NCBI RefSeq assembly: GCF_033958435.1
Contig: NC_134144.1
Location: 9,294,010-9,358,009, forward strand
Length of the DNA: 64,000 nucleotides
DNA from: Carettochelys insculpta
Lineage: Eukaryota > Chordata > Testudines > Carettochelyidae
Direction: 5' to 3'
Below the pieces are notes generated by a model. The model searched no databases, was not told the DNA's origin, and saw only the letters and a program-made list of their open reading frames with translations. A program made the position numbers and the translations under genes. Below are positions 24,374-34,215 of the stretch, in pieces. Numbering within the stretch: position 1 is the stretch's first letter; each line of letters opens with the position of its first letter.

Positions 24374-24556
24374 CAGGGTTCCCTGTAAGCCAAGCATTTG
24401 GGTGCCACCCAGGAGAGATTCAGGTGCTACCCAGCTGATTAGAAGAGCGCCCACAGCCAGCAGTATGTGGTCCCATTGGTGGTGCACATCCACACATGCC
24501 TAGGTGCACGTAAAATTTATTCCAACATGGATGGGAAAAAAATAAAGGGAACGCTG
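24374..24556. mobile_element. hAT-type MITE with near-matching 8-bp duplication
   Basis: The termini CAGGGTTCCCTGTAAG and AAAGGGAACGCTG are inverted (CAGNGTTCCCT type). The flanks GTCAGGAT (24366-24373) and CTCAGGAC (24557-24564) match at 6 of 8 bases, consistent with an old 8-bp hAT target duplication. The interior AACATGGATGGGAAAAAAAT is typical of this MITE. A fragment of the same family is at 10278-10362. Confidence 0.65.
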
Positions 24557-24564
24557 CTCAGGAC

Positions 24565-25269
24565 ATGCAGAGGTGAGGGAGTGTTAGCAAGGTCTGAACC
24601 TATGGAGGTGGACAAGATGGTCAGAGTAACAGCAGGGCAAGCCAGGCATGGAGAGAGACTGCTTTGCAGACTTCCCTGCTTAGAAGTGAGATGGTCAGAG
24701 AGCCAGACGTGCTCCCAGGGAAAAACTACTTGCTGTGGGAGCTTTTTGCCTCTTAGCCAATTAGAAGTGGAGTGGGACAGGGTGAAATAAGATCTGAAAA
24801 TGGGAATTGGAGATAGTAACCTGCAGCCTTTTCGGCTGGAAACGCTACCAGACCTGTGCCTAAAGTTATTAGCCCGCTGAGGGAAAGTTCTAACCCCAGA
24901 AATGTCTTTACCTGGTCAAGGGGAGGAAGGGGCAGTGGGGACAGGGAAAAAAACAACTTTGCCTGCACTGCAGGGTGAGAACACACTCATAGGGGTATCA
25001 GCATTCAGCTCTTCTCACTGAAAGTTGTCTTCCAGATCAGCCAGACACAAGCAGTCCCCACGTTAAAGACAGGGTATGGACACAACCCTGGAAAACTTCA
25101 GGGAGGCGCTGAGTAGCAACATCCGTGTACAGGATGGTAGGGGGAGGCTTTTATGAAGATGGTAAGGATACTTAAGGAAGCCCCAACAGGAAAGAACAAG
25201 GGCCATGGGGAACTCTACAAAAATCTCTTATTAACACAGGCCAGAATTATTACATTTAGCCCCTGACAA
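24565..25269. other. No recognised gene
   Basis: Unassigned. It may hold decayed pol sequence upstream of the Gypsy integrase, but I could not read RNase H or RT motifs in it. Confidence 0.4.
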
Positions 25270-25866
25270 GACATCATAGAAGACAGACAACATTTGAAAA
25301 GCTTCGTAGGACCTCTTACCAGCCTAACACACACCTGGGCAAAGGTCCTGTCACTTGTGCCAAAAGCAGAACAAGACTCCAGGGACCCAGCAAGCCCCAC
25401 TACAGCCATCACCGGTAAGTGGTGAAGCATCCCAGAGGGCTGCCGTGGGCATCGTGGGTCTATTACCTAAACTTTACAAAACCAGGAGGGGGAAAAAAAA
25501 AAATCTAACGGTAGTAGCTGACGTTGCCGGCGACCCAGAAGCAGTTGCCCTGGCTAATACAGATTCGAGTCCTCGCTATATTTAGCAGGGTGGGTTCCTA
25601 AAAGAAGTAGACTCTGATTATAGGTGATGTTTCATGTCCCTCATCATCTTTGATTTGTGGAAAAGGTGTGGGGGTAAGAGAGAAATCTGCCCCATATCAG
25701 CCAGAAACAGATTAGTTGAAAGAGTTAATGGGACATTTAAATCCATGCTGATAATGCATTTAGACAGGAAGGCCAACTCCTGGGATGTGCTACTGTCTGT
25801 TTCCTTACAAAGAAGTACCCCCAAAAAAGTCAAGAGGATTTTCCCCTTTGATCTCTCCCATGGCAA

Positions 25867-26105
25867 ATAGTCTCAGAGGGGTGGCCATGTTAGTCTCTAA
25901 CTTCACAAAAAAACAAGCAGTCCTGTGGCACCTCAAAGACTAGCAGGTTTATTTAGGAGGTAATGAGATTTTGTAGGCACAACCCATTTCTTCTGATTTT
26001 CAGAATCTCAGGTCTGACAATCGGAAGAAGTGGGTCTTACCCACGAAAGCTCATTACCTCATAAATAAACCTGTTAGTCTTTGGGGTGCTACAGAACTGC
26101 TTGTT
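25867..26105. mobile_element. PLE-derived inverted dimer inserted in Gypsy
   Basis: The first half (minus orientation) carries TCAGAGGGGTGGCCATGTTA, GCAGTCCTGTGGCACC and GACTAGCAGG. The second half (plus orientation) carries the inverse ending CTGTTAGTCTTTGGGGTGCT. Together they form a head-to-head imperfect palindrome. Flanks TCTCCCATGGCAA (25854-25866) and TCTCATATGGAAG (26106-26118) are similar at 9 of 13 positions, suggestive of an aged target duplication. The second half holds a hammerhead-like motif. Confidence 0.65.
26019..26060 (+). ncRNA. Hammerhead-like motif
   Basis: CGGAAGA (core CTGANGA with T to G), stem II GTGGG/CCCAC around TCTTA, then CGAAA and GCTCATTACC. The strand after GAAA and stem II are intact, while one core base is changed, so activity is unlikely. 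Hammerhead motifs are known in PLEs. The call rests on reading, not on a covariance model. Confidence 0.45.
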
Positions 26106-26150
26106 TCTCATATGGAAGAAAGACCAGAGACCCCCTCGCCAGAGAGCCAG

Positions 26151-27796
26151 GGGAAGGTAACATTGACTTCTGAGAGGAACCAGTCACTTAATCCAGTGCA
26201 AAGCCACCCTCCATGTTGGAGCTGGAATCCTGAAGAGTCAAGCAATACAAACGCCATGGAATGACAAGACGACATGTCTGAGGCACCCAGACATAGTACC
26301 TCACTCTCTGTTTAAAGGAACAGAAGCAAATAGGTTTGGGGAGTAGCCTGTAACTCAGGGATCCCTTGGTCATATGATCCCAAATATGGATCACTGGTGC
26401 ACCTCTGCATCCCCAGGAGGCTGATTTCCAAGCACTCAGAGGAACCATTCAGATTTTTTAGAGAACTTCGAAAGGTTGAGTTTTAAAGCCTGCAAAGTGG
26501 AAACTCTTTGCTGTTTTTTTCTGTAATGTGCCAGCTCCAGTATGTGTGGGGGTGGAGTTGTGGGTTTCTAAGTGCTGATGCTGGGGCGGGGAGGGGGTTG
26601 CCAAGGTGGCATACTGCTGCTGGAAAGCTTAAAGACAAGGAGGACTGAGGCAGTAGGGTCATAAGGGTCTGGCTTGGAACCTGTTGGCAAGAGCCCACCT
26701 CCCCACATTCAGTGCTAAGAGGGAGGTGTGGGACACTGGGAGACACCTCCTCAAAATGTGAGATGGTTTGAGAGAGGCTTCTGCCGTACCGGCTCTGTGG
26801 CTAGATGGAAAGACTCCCAGCCTCCAGGCCTCTTGTGTGAGCTCTAAAATTCCCATCTGTTTCAATTAGTATAATTCCCTGTGGTTAATTGCCCATTTTC
26901 TCAGGCTCTCCATAAACTGCTCAGGCTCAAATGTGATGACAGATGAGAAACCAGCTTTTCATAGATTCATTCAGGGCTTCAGGTGGCACGTCATACTGAA
27001 GTTGCTTTGGCCTTTGTGCTAGAAAGATGATTCTTTGAGATGTGCGATACAATTGCTATATCAATTGTGCTACTAGTGCATGGATTTTTTTTCTGCCTTT
27101 GTTTCAGTGGATCAATACCTCTCTGATTTTGTTATTTGTGATTTTGTTATACCAGATTGTCTCACATTATCTGATCTCAGTGGTGTTCATTTCATGGCCA
27201 TTTTTAAAGCTTTTTGTGGAGAGGCCTCTCCCTGTACAGTTGCTATTCCTCTGAAAATTTCAGGTTAACTTGGAATTATCGATGTGTTTCAAATGGGGGG
27301 AGGCTCAGAGGCATTCTTTTCTCGTCCTCTCAATGTATCAGTATAATTCGTAACCCACTTGGTCTTTCAGTCTTTTATTGTTAATCTCTGTGCATGCAGT
27401 CTCTTCTAATATAGCTCCCTGGTCCAAGGATTTTGGCTTGGCAATAGGAAATTTTGGAATAAATTAAAAAAAAATACCCAATGATTCTTATCCAAATTCT
27501 CACAATCTGGAGATATTATTGTGTGTTGTTCATCCTCCGGTGACATGATTGGATTCCTCCACTGATCTCATAATGAGCCAACTTAAAATCATATCATTTC
27601 AGAATTATACTGAAGTCAAATTTATTGTGATGCAGCAAAATCAGAAACATGTTTGTGCCGGGCATGAGGATAGTAGAGGATCAAACTAAATTCCACCTGG
27701 GGATTTAACATTGAAAAACAATAAAGTAAATTAAGAAATCAAAAGGAGTCATTTGCTTGTCTTTATAACAGCCATTTAAATCTCTGACATTGCTAA
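26151..27796. other. No recognised gene
   Basis: Unassigned. 27030-27770 is AT-rich with T-rich hydrophobic open frames only. No repeat boundary seen. Confidence 0.45.
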
Positions 27797-28205
27797 GGCT
27801 ACATCTACACTACAGAGATCTGTTGATAGAAGTTACTGTCAGAAGAGATCTTCCAACAAAATTTGTCAACAGATTGCAGCCACACACGAAACGATCCGCT
27901 CTGTCAGAGAGCGGCTGGACTGCCCGGCCACTCTCTTGACGAAACGGCCAACCAGAAGCATAGCAGACAGGGCTGCCTGGTGACCCAGAAGCCCTGTCCG
28001 TCGACAGACGGTCCCCCAGAGCATCCACACTAGCTTTCTGTCAACAGATTCCATTGAGAGATGCATTCTGCCCCCTGGAGGAAGGCCAGAATGCTGCCAA
28101 CACAACTGCCACGTTCTGCCGATTTACTCTCGGCAGAACTCATTTGTAATGTGAACACTCTGCGAGTTTTGTAAACAAAACGTCAGCTTTGTCGACAAAC
28201 TCTCT
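27797..28205. mobile_element. PIF/Harbinger-like MITE, family C, right end disrupted
   Basis: It starts GGCTACATCTACACTACAGA preceded by TAA (27794-27796). The interior has TTTGTCAACAGATTGCAGCC, CCGTCGACAGACGG and TTTGTCGACAAAC, the same motif set as 18292-18727. The right terminus is missing because a PLE-derived repeat begins at about 28206. Confidence 0.65.
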
Positions 28206-28300
28206 AGTACAACAAGAAGTCTTGTGGCACCTTATAGACTCACAGATATTTTGGAGCATAAGCTTTTGTGGGCAAAGACCGGCTTCATCAGATTGTTTCC
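28206..28300 (-). mobile_element. PLE-derived repeat fragment
   Basis: ACAACAAGAAGTCTTGTGGC, CCTTATAGACTCACAG, GGAGCATAAGCTTTTGTGGG and CTTCATCAGA appear in the order typical of this family. On the minus strand CTGATGAAG and CAAAAGCTTATGCTCC form a hammerhead-like core with GAAA changed to AAAA. It abuts the broken family C MITE. Confidence 0.65.
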
Positions 28301-29712
28301 TGATTGCAAATATACTCCTCTTCCTCTGGTACTCCATCCCCAAGTACTTCTGCAGTGTGCACACATCAGGATTGTTAGCTAGAGATTGGGCTGTGGATCT
28401 GGTCAGATAATTTGTCTTTTATCTTCTTTCATACTTTTGGAAGTTGCTAATTTTCCAAGAACCACTGACTCTATCTCTTAAAACAGATCACAAGGATACA
28501 AGAATCCAGGCAGAGCAAAGACACACTGCAGAATTGAACTGTGTTTTCCAAATATACCTGATACATCATTTATTGCACAAGCAAATTTTACTAATTTCGA
28601 AAAAAGCAACCTCACTGAGCTTGTCATGTTGACGCAACCCAGATCTTAAATCTAGAGTAGAGTGATGGACAGACAATTTGAAGTTTGAAATGTGACGTGA
28701 CAGCAAAAAAGCCAGTATGTGTCAGAGACACACACACACATAGACAGCTACGTACCAAAGAAATAGCTTTCCTGGCTCTCTCTAGCTTTCAGGTACCCAC
28801 ACCTCAAATACTATGTGTGGTTCTCATAACTTAATTACCAGAGACTGACAAAATACAGGGAATTAAGAAAAGAAAAATAAAGTAATCCCCAAGTTGGAGA
28901 GGTGGAATACAAAAACCTGGCTAAGGAGAACCTGGCTTGTTGTCCTTTCCTCTCCTTGGGAAAGGGCCTGAACACAAACCAAACACACACTAAAACTTTT
29001 GGATCTTACTAAGGATGTCTTAGGGGTCTCCATTTCTACAGCAAACCAGAAGAAAACCCCAGATCTGAACACCATGCTACAGGGCAGTTGGGATTCTGAG
29101 CCAGAGAAGAATTTTCTAGCTTAGATCCAGATCTATTTGGCTGATCTTCTCGTGACAGCTAATATTGTTCTGGAGGTTCCCAAGCCCTGTGTGTACTTCA
29201 TAGTTTTGTTATTAATACAGTCCCCGTAAAGGCCCACTACAAAGCCACCTCAGATTATTTCTGTTAAGCCAAATGTTCCCATTGGGCCATCCCGGTAGCT
29301 ACTAATCAAATCTCTCTTTTCGGGTGAGGAGCACTAGCCCAGAGCAGGCTGCAGAGGTGCCTAATGATTGACATTGGGTGGGGAATCAAAGCTCAGCTGC
29401 CCTGAGCTTACAGTTAATGCATCCAGAAGGGAGGAGATGATTCAAAGCTCTCTCTTTCTACTCCTCAATCCAGGGCCAGTTGAGGCAGAATAGAATAGCA
29501 CAGAGGTCCCTGAAGGCTGCTTGGAGATGGCCCAGCTGTGCCCTCTGGGTTGAAGTAATAGTAATAACCCAAATGCATGATTTCCACTGTCAGCATCCCC
29601 ACTGCAAAAACCGTTCCAGTACCACTGAGGATGGTACATAATGGACGCGCAAAGAGTGGGAAAGGGCAGGACATTCTTTGTACTGCAGCACCGAACCTCT
29701 GTGCTTGAACAA
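28301..29712. other. No recognised gene
   Basis: Contains a short CA tract near 28729-28740. The remaining sequence is unassigned, and open frames at 29442-29808 on the minus strand lack domains. Confidence 0.45.
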
Positions 29713-30008
29713 CAGGTTGAGCCTCTCTTGTCTGGCAACCTCAGGACCTGAGACTTTGCTGGACCACAGGAGGTCAATATTGTCTAGCAGTATTACCAAC
29801 TCTTCCACTGTTTACTGGGCTCTTAGAAGACATTGAGGGGTAAATTACAGCTAAATAACAGCTCAGAACACTGAGAGCCAGGACTGGTGGCTGTAAACAA
29901 ACTTCATGGGACCACAGGAAACTTGGCCACAGCCATGATAAGTGGTTGGCCGGGTAACTAAAGTCATGCCAAATTACAGATGATGTTGGATTAGAGAGGT
30001 TCAACCTA
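29713..30008. mobile_element. Tigger-like MITE
   Basis: The termini CAGGTTGAGCCTCTCTTGTC and AGAGAGGTTCAACCTA are inverted. The interior GCTCTTAGAAGACATTGAGG and AACACTGAGAGCCAGGACTG match the copy at 14631-14942 in the same orientation. TA follows the right end. Confidence 0.7.
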
Positions 30009-30339
30009 TACTGAGTGGCAAGAGCAGCATATTGTACTCTACTATCTTAAACAATGTCATAGGTGATGATGATATTAAACAAGGTTTCCATACGCTCAAC
30101 AAGATGTTACCTCTGCATCAGACAGGAACTACTCTATTTTATTAACAAGACAATGGTAATGCAGTTGTTGAGCTCAGCAGTCATATGGTATCTGTGATCC
30201 CACATACTTCCCAATTAGTCCATGTGGAAAGCATCAGATCTGCACCCACTCTTCCTTCCATATTCAAATGCTCCTGAGTGACCTTCTTCTTCTAGCACAC
30301 AAAGCTGTTTATTTGCATTCCAGTAGTAGCACCTAGAGA

Positions 30340-30545
30340 CCTCAACCAAGACAAATCTCATAATGGTAGGCTCTCTACAAACCTACAAAGAATAGACGTG
30401 ATATCATCCCCACTTTACTGGCATGGAACTAAGGCACAGAGATTATGTGATTTACCTAAGATGACACCAGAAATCTCCTGCTCAGACAGGAACTGATGTT
30501 CAAGCTCCCAAATCCCAGTCCAGTGCTTTCTGACCATCCTTTTCC
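30340..30545 (-). repeat. MIR/CORE-SINE fragment
   Basis: The plus strand reads CCCCACTTTACTGGCATGGA, then ACTAAGGCACAGAGATTATG and the block up to CCAGTCCAGTGCTTTCTGAC, the reverse complement of the MIR/CORE-SINE head and core ('cctcagtttcc ... gtgaccttggg'). Old and diverged. Confidence 0.65.
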
Positions 30546-31831
30546 ATATTTCTATATATACACCAGTACTTCTACTGCATGGTACTATCAAGCTGCAAGC
30601 CCTCACTTTCATGGTTTCTTTGCTTGACCCCTATGATCTTTCGCCATATCCTTTGAAATTTGCTTCTCTGTTTTGGTTGTAAGTTCTTCCAGCAGGCACT
30701 TTCCTTTTCTTTACGTATCTGTACAGTAACTAATTCTTCACATATGCTCTTGGCAATAAATACACTATTGACTCACAAGGGTAAGAAGATCAATATTCTT
30801 TCACTTGTATTTGCATTCAGCATCTTTTTCAGAGACTTATTAGTCACCTGAACAATGTCCCATTTCTGAAAAGGTGAAAAGGAGAAAAATGCAAATAAGT
30901 GGATTTTTTTCGTTGCCTTGACTCATAACAGGATCATGCCTTTAATTATTGGCTTAAATTAATTCTGAGCATCAGGCAACCAACTTTGAGCATGTTCACC
31001 TTGAGAAATACTTGGTATGAGCCACAAAGACAAATACCAGCTACAGTCCTGAAAGCTGAAGAAGTTTGAATCTGAAGCTCAACACTGCAAACCATATTTA
31101 AAAAAAAAAAAAGGCAAGTCATACGGATAAGAGTTTTTAAAAAGGAACTGCTCAGACAAGAGTTTTGGAGGGTAGGGCTCTGCATCTCTGAGCACCTCCA
31201 ATCTCTCTCCTTTATCTTCTAATTCAGTTACAAATGGGCAAAAAGCAGCACCCAAAAGTCTACTGCTGGGCCAGGAAGGCCAGAAGTACCAGTTAAAGAG
31301 ATTTTAACAGAGACAAGCTCTGCACACGTCTGATCTGGATTTGGACACCTTTTCTTTTCTTTCTTCATTAGTGCTTATGTTGATGTCCTTTGTTCTTCTG
31401 ATAAAAAGTCCTCAGCCTTCACAGGACTTGCATCTTTCTCTCTGGACTCAACTAAGCTCTCATGGGGAGAGGGGGAGTCCTGCTCCTCATTGTAAGCATT
31501 AAGCTAAGAAGTTCTCCTGAGGATCTGCTTTCTCATTTGTCAAGAACACTTCTAAACAGCTCCCCTGCTAAATAAATGGCATCTTGCCAAGGGGCTTTCC
31601 CACTCTAGTGAGAACGCTGGAATTACTGACAGCTTTCTTTAGTGCTGGCCACTATCATGGTGGGGAAAATGTTTGTGATTATGCTAAAACAAATTATAGT
31701 TTGTTTCAACCTTTGCTGGATACTATCAAGCATTCCTTGGTGCAAAATGATCCTTTTGGGCTGAACCTTTTGTTGGTTAAATGGACACAGTGGCTCTCCT
31801 GATAACTTCATATGACAACCTGTGTAATTTT

Positions 31832-31837
<6 letters not shown>
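30546..31837. other. No recognised gene
   Basis: AT-rich unassigned sequence with one ATGCAAAT octamer near 30889. No repeat or domain recognised. Confidence 0.45.

Positions 31838-31880
<43 letters not shown>
31838..31880. repeat. Poly-T tract, 43 nt
   Basis: Forty-three uninterrupted T. It could be the A-tail of a minus-strand retroposon, but nothing recognisable follows. Length in an assembly is unreliable. Confidence 0.9.
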
Positions 31881-31885
<5 letters not shown>

Positions 31886-31920
31886 AGTATAGGATTATAG
31901 TCTGATGGGGAAAATCACTA

Positions 31921-32234
31921 CAGGTTGAATCTCTCTAATACAGAACGCTCACGTCCGGCAACATCCATAAGCCGTCATGATTTTAGTTAGCTGTAGAACC
32001 ACTAACGGGTGTGGCCAAGTTTCTCATGGTTCCCATAAAATTTGTTTACAGCCACCAGTTCTGGCTCTGTGCTGTTAGTTAGCTGTAATTTAACCCTAAA
32101 TGTCTTCTAAGAGCCCAGTAAGCACGCAAATATTGGTAATGTGTTAGACAACATGGACTTCCTGTGGTCTGGCAGATTCTGTTATCCCACACTGGTCAGA
32201 TCCCACCGGTGCCGGACGAGAGAGATTCAACCCG
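31921..32234. mobile_element. Tigger-like MITE, CpG-retaining copy
   Basis: The termini CAGGTTGAATCTCTCTAATA and GAGAGATTCAACCCG are each flanked by TA (31919-31920 and 32235-32236). The interior has the inverse order of the copies at 14631 and 29713. It keeps several CpGs (CACGTCCGGCA, GTGCCGGACGAG), which suggests a more recent insertion or a less methylated history. Confidence 0.7.
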
Positions 32235-32236
32235 TA

Positions 32237-33135
32237 TTACCTTTCTAACTGAGTAGGAAGCTTGAGAACTGCTCTCACCACAATGTAAATTTACAAGTTT
32301 CTCTGTCATGGCAAATCAATCTATCCTGAGCAAAACAGGTATAACACAGGATGAGCAAAACATGCCTCATATCATGTGATGAAGGAGATAGGCCAAGCTC
32401 TGTTTAATAACAAAAGGGCATATTGTTCTGGTTCTAACGTTAAAAAAGAATGGCAAAGTATTTTTGTTCCATTGTATTGCTTGGCATTCATCCCCATGAT
32501 ATAATAAGTTGTTTTTTGGTTCTGTCTATATCTATTGCCATTTGTTTTTCCATCCTGTCAAAGGAAAATTTAATGACGGGAAATCTAAAATGAAATTAGC
32601 TCTTTTGAGAGAGCTCTGGACACTTTTGTGGAACTGAATGGCACATCTGTACAAAATAATGAGTTTGTCTGCTAATTCATAGTCTGTACGAAGAGATTTA
32701 CCCATGTAATTAGCTATCTCAGGGTTTTCTTTTAAAAAATAGGTGGCAAGTAATGGTTTGAGGCAATTCCAAATCCTTTCAAAGGCTTATTTTCTGATTC
32801 TGTCAGAATATGCGTTTATGAAATGTCTAATATCTGAGAACAACCTAGCAGGTGGAAAAGGAGTTTATATTTTCTTTTCATCTCTCTGCTATATATCATA
32901 CAAGAAGCACAGGGTACATTAAGTTCTGGGTGAATTGAAATGGGTCTTAAAAATACATCCGTTTCATTGTTTTTAAGACAATACTCCTCTGACAGAGGGT
33001 TGTCACTAACTCTGCATGAAGACCCACAGATCTGTCTCTCTGTTTCAGAGCAGTCTCCTGCCCATACTAGAACCTCATTCTGCCTCAGGGATGTCTAGCC
33101 CCGAACCCATGCTCTGCATAGCCAAAATGGAGCTC
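32237..33135. other. AT-rich, repeat-free stretch
   Basis: No repeat recognised. The sequence is CpG-poor and contains several homeodomain-type cores such as TAATTAGCT (near 32708) and CTAATTCA (near 32672). It could be conserved non-coding DNA, but I cannot test conservation. Confidence 0.35.
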
Positions 33136-33138
33136 TTA

Positions 33139-33380
33139 GGGTACTTGTACACTTCTGGGAAAATTGTCCAACCAGGGTAGATCTTCCAGAGTTCGCACAT
33201 CTTTACCAGATGCATGAAATCAAAGTTGATCTGTCTGGGATTGGCAATCAAGGCGTAAGGGAGTCAGATGGGAGAAACTCACATAGACTTCCTGCAGTGA
33301 GAACAGTCAGACAAGTTTATTTCAGATACATCAGTTCTAGCTGTGCAAAACAGACTAATTTTCCTAGCGTAGCTCTAGCC
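33139..33380 (-). mobile_element. PIF/Harbinger-type MITE, family A
   Basis: It starts GGGTACTTGTACACTTCTGG and ends GTAGCTCTAGCC, with TTA on both sides (33136-33138 and 33381-33383). Internal ACCAGATGCATGAAATC and GATGGGAGAAACTC blocks are shared with the other family A copies. The right terminus has lost part of the TIR. Confidence 0.65.
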
Positions 33381-33424
33381 TTAGTCTTCTCAGTAAAGTC
33401 CTCCCTAGTATAAATGTAAGCCCA

Positions 33425-34215
33425 GAGGCACTGAGACCAGAATCAATGCCAGAATCTGCCAGGCCAGCCGGGCACTAGGACATCTGAGAGCGCGAGTGTT
33501 GAATCAGCACACTACCCGAAAGTCCACTAAACTGAAAAAGTATACAAGGCTGTAGTCCTGACCAGTCTCCTGTATGGCTGTGAAACCTGGACCTTGTACA
33601 GAAAACATATAAAACTGCTGGAGCGCTTCCACACGTACAGCCTGAAGTCAATACTGCACATTTGACGGCGGGACAGAGTTATGAACCTGGAAGTCCTGGA
33701 CAGATCAGGAACCATGAGCATTGAAGCCATGATTCTGAAAGCTCAGCTTCACTGGACAGGGCACGTCATACGAATGGAGGAGTCAAGAATCCCTAAGCAA
33801 CTCCTCTATGGGGAACTCTCCCAGGGCAAAAGGAATCAAGGTAGGCCTCACAAGAGGTATAAAGACTGTGTGAAGGCCAGCGTTGCTCATGCTGGTTTAA
33901 AACCAGATCAGCTAGAGCAGCATGCAAAAGACCGAACAGGCTGGTGTGCTCTCGTACCACACGCGTATGACAACTTTGAAGAGCAGCTACACGTACACCT
34001 CATTGATGCTCATGAGAGGAAGAAAGCAACAGCAGCAGCTGCACCAACAGAGCCAGGACAATTTCCTTGCTCCCATGGTGAACGCCCATGCCACTCAAAG
34101 CTTGGACTCCTCAGCTACATGCGAGTCCACAACCGATGAGCCTGTGCAAGCTCAAGATGTCATCGTCAGACACAATGGACTACCTACAATTACAACTGAG
34201 ACCACATACTAGGGA
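33425..34215 (+). pseudogene. LINE 3' end: RT C-terminal domain and C2H2 finger
   Basis: Read in two frames, the order is TRINARICQA and LRARVLNQHT (thumb), then, in the long frame beginning at 33681, LHWTGHVIRMEESRIPKQLL, YGELSQGKRNQG and RPHKRYKDCVKAS, and finally CHSKLGLLSYMRVH, a C2H2-like finger missing one ligand. This is the common C-terminal part of a vertebrate non-LTR retrotransposon. The clade is not assigned. The 5' end is truncated and early frames contain stops. The tail GATGTCATCGTCAGACACAA is shared with the minus-strand copy at 50740-52560, which covers much more of the same family. Confidence 0.75.

Larger units (their letters stand above)
25270..26150 (+). pseudogene. Ty3/Gypsy integrase remnant
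   Basis: Read across frames, the order is: TFEKLRRTSYQPNTH (upstream of the zinc finger), CHLCQK (second half of the H2C2 finger), then PSPVSGEASQRAAVGIVGLL and YKTRRGKKKNLTVVADV, which matches the integrase core block normally holding the first catalytic Asp in 'DIVGPLPK'. Here that Asp is Gly. Further on, NRLVERVNGTFKSML and WDVLL match the block after the catalytic Glu. At least two frame changes lie between 25580 and 25640. The reading stops at about 25866, where a PLE-derived repeat is inserted, and plausibly resumes after 26106 with YGRKTRDPLAREP. Dead copy. I do not see LTRs. Confidence 0.7.
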
